Source of the DNA: an uncultured Oscillospiraceae bacterium
Lineage (GTDB): Bacteria; Bacillota; Clostridia; Oscillospirales; Acutalibacteraceae
Assembly (NCBI GenBank): GCA_902478605.1
Contig: CABSLQ010000020.1
Location: forward strand, 1-46,419
DNA length: 46,419 nucleotides
Reading direction: 5' to 3'
This document shows, one piece after another, positions 32,860 through 42,270 of this stretch (position 1 is its first letter; the number at the start of each line of letters is the position of its first letter). The position numbers were made by a program, and so were the translations under genes. The notes under the pieces are model-generated. The model had not been told where the DNA came from, searched no databases, and worked only from the letters and a program-made list of their open reading frames with translations.

Positions 32860-34554
32860 ATGGCCTTACATAAAGGGCTGCAGCGGCTGCGGGAGCTGCG
32901 GTTTATCGAACTGTTCCTGCTTGTGGCGTTGTATGCGGTGGGACTGTTTTATGAATTCCTTTCGTGCGCGGCTTCCGTCGCGCTGTGTGTGTACCTGATG
33001 GTGCGGGCGGCCAAAACCGGTTCGCTGCGCCTGCGCGGCAATCTGCTGAGCGCGGCGGTGGCCGTCATCGCCCTGTTTTATGCACTGAGCGCCTTGTGGG
33101 CCGTGGATGCCGGCATGGCGGTGTGGGGCTTCTTCAAGTACTTGCCCGCCCCCCTGTTTCTGCTGGCGCTGATGCAGGATCCCGGGGCGCGGGAGCGGGC
33201 GCTGGACTTGCTTCCGACCGCCGCCTGTGTGATGACGGTGACGTCGGCCGTGCTGTTGCAGATTCCGGCCCTGCGTTCCCTGTTTTCGGTGGCGGGACGG
33301 CTGTCCGGCTTTTTTCAGTACGCCAATACCTTTGCGCTATTCCTGCTGCTGGCTCTTGTGGTGCTGGTCACCGGGGAGACATTGACCTGGCGGACCTGGG
33401 TGCAGGCGGCGATACTGCTGGGCGGAATCCTGTATTCGGGCAGCCGGACGGTGTTTGTGCTGCTGCTGGCAGCCGTGGCGGTGCTGGTCATCTTTCATCC
33501 GCAAAAGCGGGTGCGGTGGGGACTGGCCTTTGTGGTACTGCTTGGCATCGGCGCGGCGGCAGGCGCGGCGCTGATCACCGGCCGCATGGACTCGATCGGC
33601 CGCTTTTTGACCACCTCCCTGACCGAAAGCACCTTTGTCGGGCGGCTTCTGTATTTTCAAGACGCCCTGCCGCTGATCCTCCGCCACCCCTTCGGACTGG
33701 GCTATATGGGCTATTACTATATACAGCCGAGCATACAGACCGGCGTGTATTCCGTGATGTTCATTCACAACGATTTTCTGCAGCTGCTGCTCGATGTGGG
33801 CTGGATCCCCGCGCTGCTGCTGGCGGCGGCGCTGGTACGGGCCTTTTTCCGCCGGGGGGCGGGGCTGCGCACGCGGCTGCTGCTCCTGCTGTTTGCTGCC
33901 CATTGCTGCTTTGACTTTGATCTGCAATTCACGGGTATGCTGCTTCTGCTGCTGACCATTGCGTACCGGGAAGAGGGCCGGGAATGGATTTGGAAAAAGC
34001 CGCGCGTACCCGTTGTGGCCGGCGGCGCCGCGGCCGCGGCGCTGGCCTTGTATATGGGGACGGCGCAGCTGCTGTCCCAGGTGGGGCAGTACGGGGCGGC
34101 GCTGGCGCTGTATCCCGGCAACACCACGGCGCGCGTCGCCCTGCTTACCCAGGAAACCACCGCCGACGGCATGGACCAGGCGGCGGATCGCATCCTGCGG
34201 CAGAATACCTGTCTGTCCGTCGCCTACAGCGCCAAGGCGCGCGCCGCCTTTGCCCGCGGGGATTTCCAGGAGGTTATCCGCAACAAACGGCTCGCCCTCG
34301 AACGGGCGCCCTTTGCCAGCGAGGAATACGAAGATTACTGCCGCATGCTGATGACCGGCATCGGGCTGTACGAACAAGCGGGGGACGCTTACAGCGCCCA
34401 GGTCTGCCGGGATGAACTGCTGCAGGCAGCCCACCAGATGGAAACGCTGGACAGCCGACTGAGCCCGCTGGGCAAGCGGATCGTCGATCAGCCGCGCACC
34501 GAGCTGGCGGCGGATATCCGGGCCTATCGGGACGCGCTGCCCGCCGCCGATTAA
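32860..34554 (+). CDS. O-antigen ligase/polymerase-like membrane protein (Wzy_C superfamily)
   Basis: A 564-residue membrane protein with about 11 spans in residues 15-420. The diagnostic outer-loop region is GGILYSGSRTVF, then TFVGRLLYFQDALPLILRHPFGLGYMGYYY and FIHNDFLQLLLDVGWIPALLL, the pattern of O-antigen ligases, Wzy polymerases and PglL-type O-oligosaccharyltransferases. The last 140 residues are outside the membrane and helical, possibly TPR-like. The start is uncertain: 32860 has AAGGAA 9 bases upstream, while ATG at 32842 adds six residues. It is the first gene of a closely spaced plus-strand run and may attach or polymerise glycan on the Thr/Ser-rich surface proteins encoded next. 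Confidence 0.8.
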   Translation: MALHKGLQRLRELRFIELFLLVALYAVGLFYEFLSCAASVALCVYLMVRAAKTGSLRLRGNLLSAAVAVIALFYALSALWAVDAGMAVWGFFKYLPAPLFLLALMQDPGARERALDLLPTAACVMTVTSAVLLQIPALRSLFSVAGRLSGFFQYANTFALFLLLALVVLVTGETLTWRTWVQAAILLGGILYSGSRTVFVLLLAAVAVLVIFHPQKRVRWGLAFVVLLGIGAAAGAALITGRMDSIGRFLTTSLTESTFVGRLLYFQDALPLILRHPFGLGYMGYYYIQPSIQTGVYSVMFIHNDFLQLLLDVGWIPALLLAAALVRAFFRRGAGLRTRLLLLLFAAHCCFDFDLQFTGMLLLLLTIAYREEGREWIWKKPRVPVVAGGAAAAALALYMGTAQLLSQVGQYGAALALYPGNTTARVALLTQETTADGMDQAADRILRQNTCLSVAYSAKARAAFARGDFQEVIRNKRLALERAPFASEEYEDYCRMLMTGIGLYEQAGDAYSAQVCRDELLQAAHQMETLDSRLSPLGKRIVDQPRTELAADIRAYRDALPAAD

Positions 34555-34573
34555 GCCGCAGGGAGGAATACGG

Positions 34574-35911
34574 GTGAAACGAAAAGGATTGGCCGCCGGC
34601 TGTGCCGCGCTGCTGCTGGCGGTCAGCGGGACTTCCGGCTGCTCGCCGGGCGGGGCCTGCGTCATCACCGACGCCCAGGGCGAACGGCTGGCCACCGTGA
34701 CCGACCTGACCTATGGCGAAACGGCCTGTACCCGGGAGGAATACCGCGCCTATGTCGATCTGGTCATACAGGAGGCACGGCAGGCGCTGGAAGACGAGGA
34801 ACTGCTGCATGGCGGGTACACCATCCGCACCGCCTTTTCCGCCGACGCGCTGGCCGCCATGCAGGCGGCGTGTGAAGACGGCGGGCTGGAAACGGGTGCA
34901 GGCTGTGTCGTGACCGATCTGGATGGGCAGATTTTGGCGGCTTACAGCGCCGGCGGGGATCCCCAGACCAATTACGCCCTGCGCAGCACCTATCCCTGCT
35001 CCGCTCTCAAGCCGCTGAGCGTTTATGCGCCCGCACTGGACAAGGGGCGGATTAACTGGACCACTGCATTTGAGGATTCCCCGGTCAAGACGCTGACCGC
35101 CGACGACGGGGCCGAAACGCCCTGGCCCGCCAATGCGGACGGGCAGTATACGGGCCAGCCCATGCGCGTGTGCGACGCCATCCGGCAGTCGATCAATACG
35201 GTGGCGGTACGCTGCCTGCAGACGCTGACGGTGGAAGAATCGATCGCCTTCCTGGGCGATACGCTGGGGATGAACCTCGCCTTTGAAAAACAGATGATCG
35301 AGCAGGCAGGCGGTGAAGAAATTTGGGGCAATCTGGCCCTGGGCTATCTGTATCACGGCCTGTCACCCGTGGATATGGCAGGATACTACCAGATATTTGC
35401 CGCCGGGGGCGTGTATACGCCGCCCCACGCAATCCTGGATATCCGGGACAGCAGCGGCGCCGTCCTGTTCGAGAGCCGGGCGGAGCCCCGGCAGGTCATC
35501 GGCACCGACACCGCCTGCATCATGAACCATCTGCTGCAGCTTGTGACCGCGCCGGGCGGCACGGGCGCCGAAGCCCGTTTGGACGGCGTGCCTGTCGCGG
35601 GCAAAACGGGCACCAGCTCCTACAACCAGGACAACTGGTTTGTGGGCGTCACCCCGGACTACAGCTGTGCCGTGTGGCACGGCGAGCCCCCGCGCAGCAG
35701 CGGGGAGGGAAACCGGGCGAGCCGGCTTTTTCACGATATCCTCTCGGCCATGAGCCAGGATATACAGCAAGACTTCCCGGACGATGCAGGGGTGCGGCAG
35801 GCGGCGTATTGCCGCGAAACCGGCCTGCTGCTGTCCGCCGAGTGCAAACAGATGGAGGTGGGTTTTTTTCGCGCAGATGCTATGCCGGGCACATGCCCGG
35901 GCCACGCATAA
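34574..35911 (+). CDS. Stand-alone penicillin-binding transpeptidase-domain protein
   Basis: A 445-residue exported protein. The signal peptide ends near Cys23 (GTSGC, a weak lipobox). The transpeptidase domain (about 105-400) has all three active-site motifs: Ser143-Ala-Leu-Lys146 (in YPCSALKPLSVYAP), Ser206-Ile-Asn208 and Lys344-Thr-Gly346. The YPCSALKPLSVYAP wording matches class A PBPs such as the one at 3133-5412, yet there is no GT51 glycosyltransferase domain. It may have arisen from a class A PBP C-terminal half. It could cross-link wall or another polymer, or act with the upstream Wzy-like protein. The start is GTG, with GGGAGGA 7 bases upstream. The gap to the previous gene is 19 bases. 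Confidence 0.83.
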   Translation: MKRKGLAAGCAALLLAVSGTSGCSPGGACVITDAQGERLATVTDLTYGETACTREEYRAYVDLVIQEARQALEDEELLHGGYTIRTAFSADALAAMQAACEDGGLETGAGCVVTDLDGQILAAYSAGGDPQTNYALRSTYPCSALKPLSVYAPALDKGRINWTTAFEDSPVKTLTADDGAETPWPANADGQYTGQPMRVCDAIRQSINTVAVRCLQTLTVEESIAFLGDTLGMNLAFEKQMIEQAGGEEIWGNLALGYLYHGLSPVDMAGYYQIFAAGGVYTPPHAILDIRDSSGAVLFESRAEPRQVIGTDTACIMNHLLQLVTAPGGTGAEARLDGVPVAGKTGTSSYNQDNWFVGVTPDYSCAVWHGEPPRSSGEGNRASRLFHDILSAMSQDIQQDFPDDAGVRQAAYCRETGLLLSAECKQMEVGFFRADAMPGTCPGHA

Positions 35912-35938
35912 CGGTTCATAAAAGAAGGAGGTACCCAG

Positions 35939-38900
35939 ATGAAAAAGAAAGCGTTTTTATCCCTGTTTGCCATTCTGGCGCTGCTGTGCAGCCAGCTGCT
36001 GCTTACCGGCGCGTCGGAAATGCCCGTTGTCACGGAACCGACCGGTTCCCCGGCGGTGACGGCGCCGGCGGAGGAGGAACCCGCGCCGGCGCAGCCTGAA
36101 GCGCCCCTGTTCACCTATATCCTGCAGGACGGCGGGGCCATCCTGACCGGCTATAACGGCAGCGATGTGCTGCTGCTGATTCCGGAGCAGGTGGACGGCC
36201 TGCCGGTTGTCGGCATCGCCTCGCTGGGCAATGCGCCAACCGTACGGGAGCTGCGCATCCCCGACGGGGTGCGTTTCCTCGGCGCGGGGGCGTTTGACGG
36301 CTGCACCGCTCTGGAGGTGGTACACCTGGGCAGCGGCGTGTCCTACATCGACCCGGCCCTCTTCCTGTCCTGTCCCAATCTGATCGGCATATTGGTGGAC
36401 GAGGAAAACGACACGTACCGCGACATCGACGGCGTGGTGTACAACGAGGAGGGCGATACGCTGGTGGCCTATCCCATCGGCCGCAAAACAGCCTATGACC
36501 TGCCCCAAGGCGTGTCCAACATCGAGGCGCTCGACCAGCCGGCCTATCAGAACGTGGTGCTGAACGCGTCCAACGAGGAATACACCACGGTGGACGGCGT
36601 GACCTATACCGCCGACATGACCACCGTCGTCTCCTGCGACCCCTCCAAGGCGGGCGCGTATGTGATGCCCGATACGGTCACCACCATCCAACCCAACGCG
36701 TTTCTTCAGTGCGTCAGCCTGACTTCGGTGTCCATTTCGCCCAAGGTGACCGAAATCGCCTACGCCGCCTTTGCCGACTGCACCGCGCTGCAGAGCGTGG
36801 ATATCCCCGACTCGGTTGTGACCATCGGCGAGTGCTCCTTCGGCGGCTGCACCGCGCTGGAGCAGGTGGAGATCCCCGGCTCGGTGGAAACGCTGGATTA
36901 TCAGGCCTTCTTCCGGAGCGGGCTGACCAGCGTGGTGATCCCGGACAGTGTAAAGACGATCGGCGGCAGCTGCTTCGACTCTACGCCGCTGCGTTCCGCC
37001 GTGATCGGCAATGGTATGGAAGAGATTGGATGGGGCGCGTTCCGGTATTGCGGCGAGCTGACCACGGTGGATCTCGGCACCAGCGTGCAGTATATCGGCA
37101 ATTCTGCTTTTTCCGACTGTACCAAGCTGCAGGCGATTGTCATCCCGGACAGCGTCACATATATGGGGTACAGCGCCTTTTTCGGCTGTACTTCCCTGGC
37201 CTCGGTGCATCTGGGAACAGGGCTTACCCGTATTGAGGAGTGGACCTTTTCCGGCTGTGAGGCCCTGGCGGGCATCGAGATCCCGGATACCATTACCCTG
37301 ATCGGCTATGGTGCCTTTGCAGACAGCGGCCTGACGGGCATCGAAATCCCCGGTTCGGTGACGAAGATTGAAGGCAGCGCCTTTGCAAATTGCCCGCTGG
37401 AAACGCTGACGATAGAAAACGGCGTCCAGACGATCGGGTACGGCGCCTTTTCCTACACCGCGCTGAGCAGCTTGACGCTCCCCGATTCGGTCACCCTGAT
37501 CGAAGATAACGCGTTCCTGGGCTGTGAAAATCTGGCCAGCGTGGATCTGCCCGACACGGATGTCAGCCTGGGCGCCCACGCGCTCGACGGCACCAGCTGG
37601 TTTAACAGCCAGCCGGAGGGCGTGGTGTACACCGATCGGGTGCTGTACCGCCAGAAGGGGGATATCCTGACCGACACCACCGTGACAGTAAACGATGGAA
37701 CCCTTGCCATCGCCGATCACGCCTTTAAAAACGGCGGCCCGTCCGCATCGGGGGCAGCCGGATCGGACTACAACCTGGCCGGTCTGACCGGCGTGCAGCT
37801 GCCGGACGGGGTGCTGCGCATCGGGGACAACGCATTCGCCGGGTGCCAGAACCTGCGCACCATCAACCTGCCCGATTCCATCCACACCATTGAGGAGGCG
37901 GCTTTCGCCGGGTGTTCTTCCCTGACCGAAATCGAATTGCCCGCTTCGGTGACCGATCTGGTGTATTATACCTTTGCCGGCTGTACCAGCCTGAGCCGCG
38001 TCGGGGTGCCGGAAAGCGTCACCAGCATTAACAACCGCGCTTTTATCGGCTGCACTTCGCTGGAGGCCGTTGACGTGGCAGAGGACAACCCGACATATTC
38101 CAGCATCAACGGCGTGCTGTACAACAAGGATCAGACCAAGATCCTGTATATCCCCGAGGCAAACGATCAGATGCGGCCGGACAGCCTCAGCGTCAAACCG
38201 CCGGAAACTACGCATTATTACGGAGGCACAACCGGGCTGAATACGTATGGCATGGAGGTATACGCGGAGTTTGCCGACGGATATCGGCAGCAGGTGTACG
38301 GCTATACGCTGTCTCCGTTCGATCCCTATACCTTGGGTGAGCAGGAGATTACCGTGACCTTCGCCGGCCGGACCGCCTCCTTCACCGTCACGGTGGAGGC
38401 CGTCCCCGCGGTAAGCGGCCAATTCGTCATCGATTCGGTCAGCGGGTGGAACGGGGACACGGTGACCCTCACCGTCCGCGCGGAAAACAACCCCGGCGTG
38501 GCCAGCGTGCGCCATACTCTGACCTTTGATCCCGCGGTGTTCCAGTATGTGTCGTGTGAGCAGGCGGAAGAGCTGCCCGGCGCTCTGGTGGTCAATCCAG
38601 AGCAGGCGGAGGCCGGCCAGATCACCATCGTGTGGTTTAACAGCGCCAATTATCAGGGGGATATCTTCTACACCCTCACGCTGGAAATTGCGGATACGGC
38701 GCAGGCCGGCAACTATACGGTCGGCATGACCTTCGGCGAGCGGGATAACATGAACGCCGCGCTGCAGCCGGTGAACTTTACTCCCGCCAGCGGCACAATT
38801 GAGGTGAAAAATTATATTGCGGGCGACCTGACCGGCGACGGGGAGCCGAGCATGGATGACGCCCTGCTGCTCGCACAGGTACTCTCAGGCCAGAGCATTG

Positions 38901-39007
38901 TCCTCACCGACGAGCAGGAAAAGGCGGCCGACCTGAACGGGGACGGTCTGCTGGATCTGGCGGATGTGATTCTGCTCGCGCAGATGCTGGCGGCGCAGGA
39001 GCCTTAG
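35939..39007 (+). CDS. BspA-type leucine-rich-repeat surface protein with cohesin and dockerin
   Basis: A 1022-residue exported protein. Signal peptide 1-25; Pro/Glu/Ala linker to about 55; many BspA-type LRR_5 repeats from about 60 to 740 (recurring IPDSVTxIGxxAFxxCxxL). These are followed by an Ig-like domain (about 745-822, DSLSVKPPETTHYYGGT), a cohesin-like domain (about 823-955, NNPGVASVRHTLTFDPAVFQYVS), and a type I-style dockerin (about 958-1020, DLTGDGEPSMDDALLLAQVLSG and DLNGDGLLDLADVILLAQ). LRR_5 proteins often mediate adhesion. A cohesin and a dockerin in the same chain allow both donating and accepting links. GAAGGAGG precedes the ATG. The gap to the previous gene is 27 bases. Confidence 0.88.
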   Translation: MKKKAFLSLFAILALLCSQLLLTGASEMPVVTEPTGSPAVTAPAEEEPAPAQPEAPLFTYILQDGGAILTGYNGSDVLLLIPEQVDGLPVVGIASLGNAPTVRELRIPDGVRFLGAGAFDGCTALEVVHLGSGVSYIDPALFLSCPNLIGILVDEENDTYRDIDGVVYNEEGDTLVAYPIGRKTAYDLPQGVSNIEALDQPAYQNVVLNASNEEYTTVDGVTYTADMTTVVSCDPSKAGAYVMPDTVTTIQPNAFLQCVSLTSVSISPKVTEIAYAAFADCTALQSVDIPDSVVTIGECSFGGCTALEQVEIPGSVETLDYQAFFRSGLTSVVIPDSVKTIGGSCFDSTPLRSAVIGNGMEEIGWGAFRYCGELTTVDLGTSVQYIGNSAFSDCTKLQAIVIPDSVTYMGYSAFFGCTSLASVHLGTGLTRIEEWTFSGCEALAGIEIPDTITLIGYGAFADSGLTGIEIPGSVTKIEGSAFANCPLETLTIENGVQTIGYGAFSYTALSSLTLPDSVTLIEDNAFLGCENLASVDLPDTDVSLGAHALDGTSWFNSQPEGVVYTDRVLYRQKGDILTDTTVTVNDGTLAIADHAFKNGGPSASGAAGSDYNLAGLTGVQLPDGVLRIGDNAFAGCQNLRTINLPDSIHTIEEAAFAGCSSLTEIELPASVTDLVYYTFAGCTSLSRVGVPESVTSINNRAFIGCTSLEAVDVAEDNPTYSSINGVLYNKDQTKILYIPEANDQMRPDSLSVKPPETTHYYGGTTGLNTYGMEVYAEFADGYRQQVYGYTLSPFDPYTLGEQEITVTFAGRTASFTVTVEAVPAVSGQFVIDSVSGWNGDTVTLTVRAENNPGVASVRHTLTFDPAVFQYVSCEQAEELPGALVVNPEQAEAGQITIVWFNSANYQGDIFYTLTLEIADTAQAGNYTVGMTFGERDNMNAALQPVNFTPASGTIEVKNYIAGDLTGDGEPSMDDALLLAQVLSGQSIVLTDEQEKAADLNGDGLLDLADVILLAQMLAAQEP

Positions 39008-39034
39008 CCTGTCCGCATGAAAGGATGACGAGAT

Positions 39035-40936
39035 TTGAAGAAAGCAAAGCGGGCAGTGGTTTCTCTGCTGCTGGCGGCGGCCGTCTGCGTGGCCGGCTTC
39101 CCGTACGGGCCGCTGCGCACGGCGGCCGAAGAAAGTGCGGTGCAGGTGCCGGATCCCCCGTATGTGGAAGGGGCACAGGACTGGTCTGGGTATACGCCCA
39201 TCTCCTCCAAGCAGGAGCTGATGATGATACGATTTAATCCGGCCGGTCAGTATTACCTGACGGAGGATATCATACTGGATCCTGCCGACTTTGAGGAAGG
39301 CGGCATGTTTTTCCAGGGTTGGCAGGGGGAGTATTTCTGCCTGGCTGAAGAATTTACCGGCACGCTGGACGGCAACGGCCGCAGCATCACGGGGCTGCGG
39401 TTCAGCGGGGGGCTGTTCGGCAATAATCGGGGCACGATCCGCAACCTCCGGCTGTTGGAGGCGGAGGTAAGCGGGGAATTAAACGAATGGATCGGTGCCA
39501 TGGCCTGTACCAACTATGGTGTGATAGAAGGCTGCCTGGTAACGGGCACGGTTTTCGCCAATTTCAACGGAGCGGTGGGGGGCCTTGTGGGGCTTAATGA
39601 GGGCAGCATTTCCCAGTGCGTCAACGGAGCAAAGGTGGAGGCCTCAGCTCTATGCGGCGGTATCGCTGGCCGCACCGAGGGAGGAAGCATTACCCTTTGC
39701 GCCAACTGGGGAACGGTGTTCACTCAGATGGGCCAGACCGCCGCGGGAATCTGCGGCGAATCCATGGGAACGATTTCCCGGTGTGCCAACCTAGGAGAGA
39801 TCACCGGACTTTCTGACAGCAACACTAGGGCGATTGGCATTGCCGGCGGGTCGGGAAGCATGGAAAACTGCTACAACAGCGGGCAAGTCAAGGGGGACTA
39901 CGCCGCCGGCATAGGAGATAAAGAGGCATTCATAGCAAACTGCTATAACGCAGGCACAGTGACTGCATTTGAAAGGGAGCAAAGTCCCGAAGATCCCGGC
40001 GATACGGAAGGACCAGATGAACAGAGCCCCACAGGCCGCCGTACCCTGTGGGGCGACGGGTTCCCCGCGGGTACGCGGCCGTCCGGAACCGTGTCAGCCG
40101 GCACCGGCCAGACCACTAGGACGGCCGTCGCTACGAGCAAGGGTGCCTCGACCCAGCCGTCCGCCTTTTCCCAACAGACGCAGCCATCCTTTGGACAACC
40201 GGAAGGCGGGGAGGCTGCCTATGCCGTCGGGGAAAACTGCAAAAACAGCTATTATCTGGATACGCTGCCCCGGGGCGGGGGCGATTCCCGCCCCCTGACC
40301 GCGGCACAAATGAAACGCGCGGACAGCTTTGAGGGCTTTGACTTTGAAACCGTGTGGCAGATGGGAGAGGGGAACTATCCCTTTCCAGTGCTGCAGGGGT
40401 TATCGGGGGAAAACCCGCGCATCCTGACCGGCGTGGCGATGATCGTCCCGCCGGACAGCACCCTTGTGTACATGGGCGAGCAGCCGGATCTGACCGGTAT
40501 GCTGCTGGTGGCGCAGTACAGCGACGGCAGCGAGGAGAAGATCGGCGATCATACGGTGGAGGGCTGTGATCCCTATCGCCTGGGTGGGCAGCCTGCTTTA
40601 TCCGCTACTGGAACCGGCTGATCTCCTTGACCATCAGCGTGGTGCGGCAGGTCGGCTCGCTGACGATAACAAAGACGCCCACCCAGACGCTGTATATCCG
40701 GGATCTTGTGCTGAAGGCGGCGTATGCCGACGGCAGCCGGGAAACGATCACCGGCGGCTGGAATTCCACGACAGGCACCGGGATGAAAGTCCGGCTGCTG
40801 GACGGCAGCACGGTGAAGGCAAAAGTGACCGTGGTGGTGACCGGCGATACTAACGGGGAAAAGGCCGTCTCCATCACCGACTTTATTCAAATCAAAGCGC
40901 ATGGGCAAGGATAAAGTCCAGGCCCGGGCGTGCTGA
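39035..40936 (+). pseudogene. Decayed GLUG-repeat / Ig-like / dockerin surface protein
   Basis: The first frame (TTG at 39035, after AAAGGATG) encodes a signal peptide, a beta-helix region with GLUG-type repeats (about 100-305: GGLVGLNEGSISQCVN, AAGICGESMGTISRCANLG), a Ser/Thr/Pro linker and the start of an Ig-like domain. It stops at 40621. The Ig domain resumes in another frame (IRYWNRLISLTISVVRQVGSLTI), so about one base is missing near 40588-40600. Compared with the intact relative at 42271-44826, the dockerin then lacks its first half (about 100 bases between two GATACCAACGGGGA-like repeats). Five bases are also missing after GCGCAT (40897-40902), giving a premature stop at 40914. The restored stop would be 40934-40936. 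Confidence 0.75.
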
Positions 40937-41400
40937 GGAGGTAGAACATGAAAAAAATTGTATCGAGCCTGGCAGCTCTCATCCTGACAATGTGTCTGCT
41001 GCTGCCCTTTACCGCCTCGGCGGCGTTGGCCTCGGCCTCCCTGGCCGGTCCCGGCACCGTGCGCGCGGGGGACACCATCACCCTGACCTTCAAGCTCAGC
41101 GGTTCGGGACTGTTTGGCGCGTCGGGCACCCTCTCCTACGACGGCAATCAGCTGCAGCTGACCGGCACCAAGCAGGTGATTGCCGCGCCCTGGGCGGTGG
41201 AGTTCAACGGCAGCAACATGGTAGCCTACGACAACAACCTGTCGTCGCCCATCAACGGAAGCAAGGATTTGTTTACCATGTCCTTCAAAGTAAAGGACGT
41301 GGCGGCGGGAACGAAAATCACCGTATCCTATACCGATGTCAAAGCCTCGGTCAGCAGCACGGACGCCAATGTCGGTACGGTCAGCTACAGCGTGACGGTG
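40773..41400 (+). repeat. Segmental duplication, copy 1 (eroded)
   Basis: Homologous to 44556-45293. It covers the 3' end of a dockerin gene, the GGCCCGGGCGTGCTGAGGAG junction and the whole first cohesin of the next gene. By eye the cohesin parts differ at about 13 of 123 residues. Copy 1 carries internal deletions in the dockerin part. Confidence 0.85.
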
Positions 41401-42258
41401 GAGGCACGCCGGCCGCTGGGTATCGCGCTCACGCCGCCGGATAAGACGGTGTATCAGCAGGGCGAACCGCTCGACCTGGCGGGCCTGCAGCTGCTGGCCC
41501 TGTATGAGGACGGACGCTGGACGCCGGTGCCGGCGGAGGCGGAGAACCTGGAAATCACCGGCTATGACCCCGAACGGACGGGCCGCCAGACCATTCATGT
41601 GACCTGGCAGGGATATGTGCAGTATTTTGTCGTCGAGGTAACGCCCCGGCCGCTGGAGGGCGCCGTCTACACGGTGGAAAACGCCGTCGGCAAGCCGGGC
41701 GAACAAATTACCATCCCCGTCACCATGACGGATAACCCGGGGCTGGCCGGCCTGTCGCACACCATCCAGTTTGACCCGGAGGTTCTGCGGTTTGAATCGG
41801 TTGAGATGGCGGGCAGCCTGGCAGGAAGGGAACCGGCCGTCAACGCGGAAAAGGCGGATGCGGGGCAGGTATCCCTCGTGTGGTTTTCTCCGACCGACGC
41901 ACTGGGCGACGGTCCGGCCTATATCCTGACCTTTACCATTCTGGAAACGGCGCCGCTTGGCAGCAGCGATGTACGGCTGTCCTTCGGCGGCCGGGATAAC
42001 ATGAACGCCGGCCTGGTGCCCATCCTGTTTTCGGTGATAAACGGCCGGGTGCAGGTGGTGGACTATATCCTGGGCGACGTGGACGGCAATGGATCGCTCG
42101 GCATGATGGATGCCCTGCTGCTCGCCCAAGTGCTGTCCGGACAGAGCATTGAGCTGGACGAAGCCCAAAGGCTGGCGGCGGACACCGATCAGAACGGCGT
42201 GGTGGAGCTGGCCGACGTCATCCTGCTTTCCCAATGGCTGGCGGAACAGACCGCCTGA
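40948..42258 (+). CDS. Double-cohesin, Ig-like, dockerin surface protein
   Basis: A 436-residue exported protein. Signal peptide 1-26 (ends TASA); cohesin-like A 28-151 (GPGTVRAGDTITLTFKLSGSG, DGNQLQLTG, DLFTMSFKVKDVAAGT); Ig-like domain 155-232 (DKTVYQQGEPLDLAGL...EITGYDPERTGRQTI); cohesin-like B 237-370 (DNPGLAGLSHTIQFDPEVLRF); dockerin 373-433 (DVDGNGSLGMMDALLLAQVLSG, DTDQNGVVELADVILLSQ). It has no membrane anchor or sortase signal, so it must be held by its dockerin. Cohesin A is almost identical to that of the anchored protein at 44841; cohesin B resembles the LRR protein's cohesin. AGGAGG precedes the ATG. Confidence 0.88.
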   Translation: MKKIVSSLAALILTMCLLLPFTASAALASASLAGPGTVRAGDTITLTFKLSGSGLFGASGTLSYDGNQLQLTGTKQVIAAPWAVEFNGSNMVAYDNNLSSPINGSKDLFTMSFKVKDVAAGTKITVSYTDVKASVSSTDANVGTVSYSVTVEARRPLGIALTPPDKTVYQQGEPLDLAGLQLLALYEDGRWTPVPAEAENLEITGYDPERTGRQTIHVTWQGYVQYFVVEVTPRPLEGAVYTVENAVGKPGEQITIPVTMTDNPGLAGLSHTIQFDPEVLRFESVEMAGSLAGREPAVNAEKADAGQVSLVWFSPTDALGDGPAYILTFTILETAPLGSSDVRLSFGGRDNMNAGLVPILFSVINGRVQVVDYILGDVDGNGSLGMMDALLLAQVLSGQSIELDEAQRLAADTDQNGVVELADVILLSQWLAEQTA

Positions 42259-42270
42259 GGAGGAAATCCC

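Noticed and set aside
36200..38100. Repeated coding units in the LRR gene considered as a CRISPR or DNA satellite
   Set aside because: The periodicity follows leucine-rich-repeat protein units with variable codons, not identical DNA repeats with spacers.
35957..38515. 852-codon minus-strand frame opposite the LRR gene
   Set aside because: It mirrors the repeats of the LRR gene. The apparent repetitiveness comes from the opposite strand and there is no start signal.
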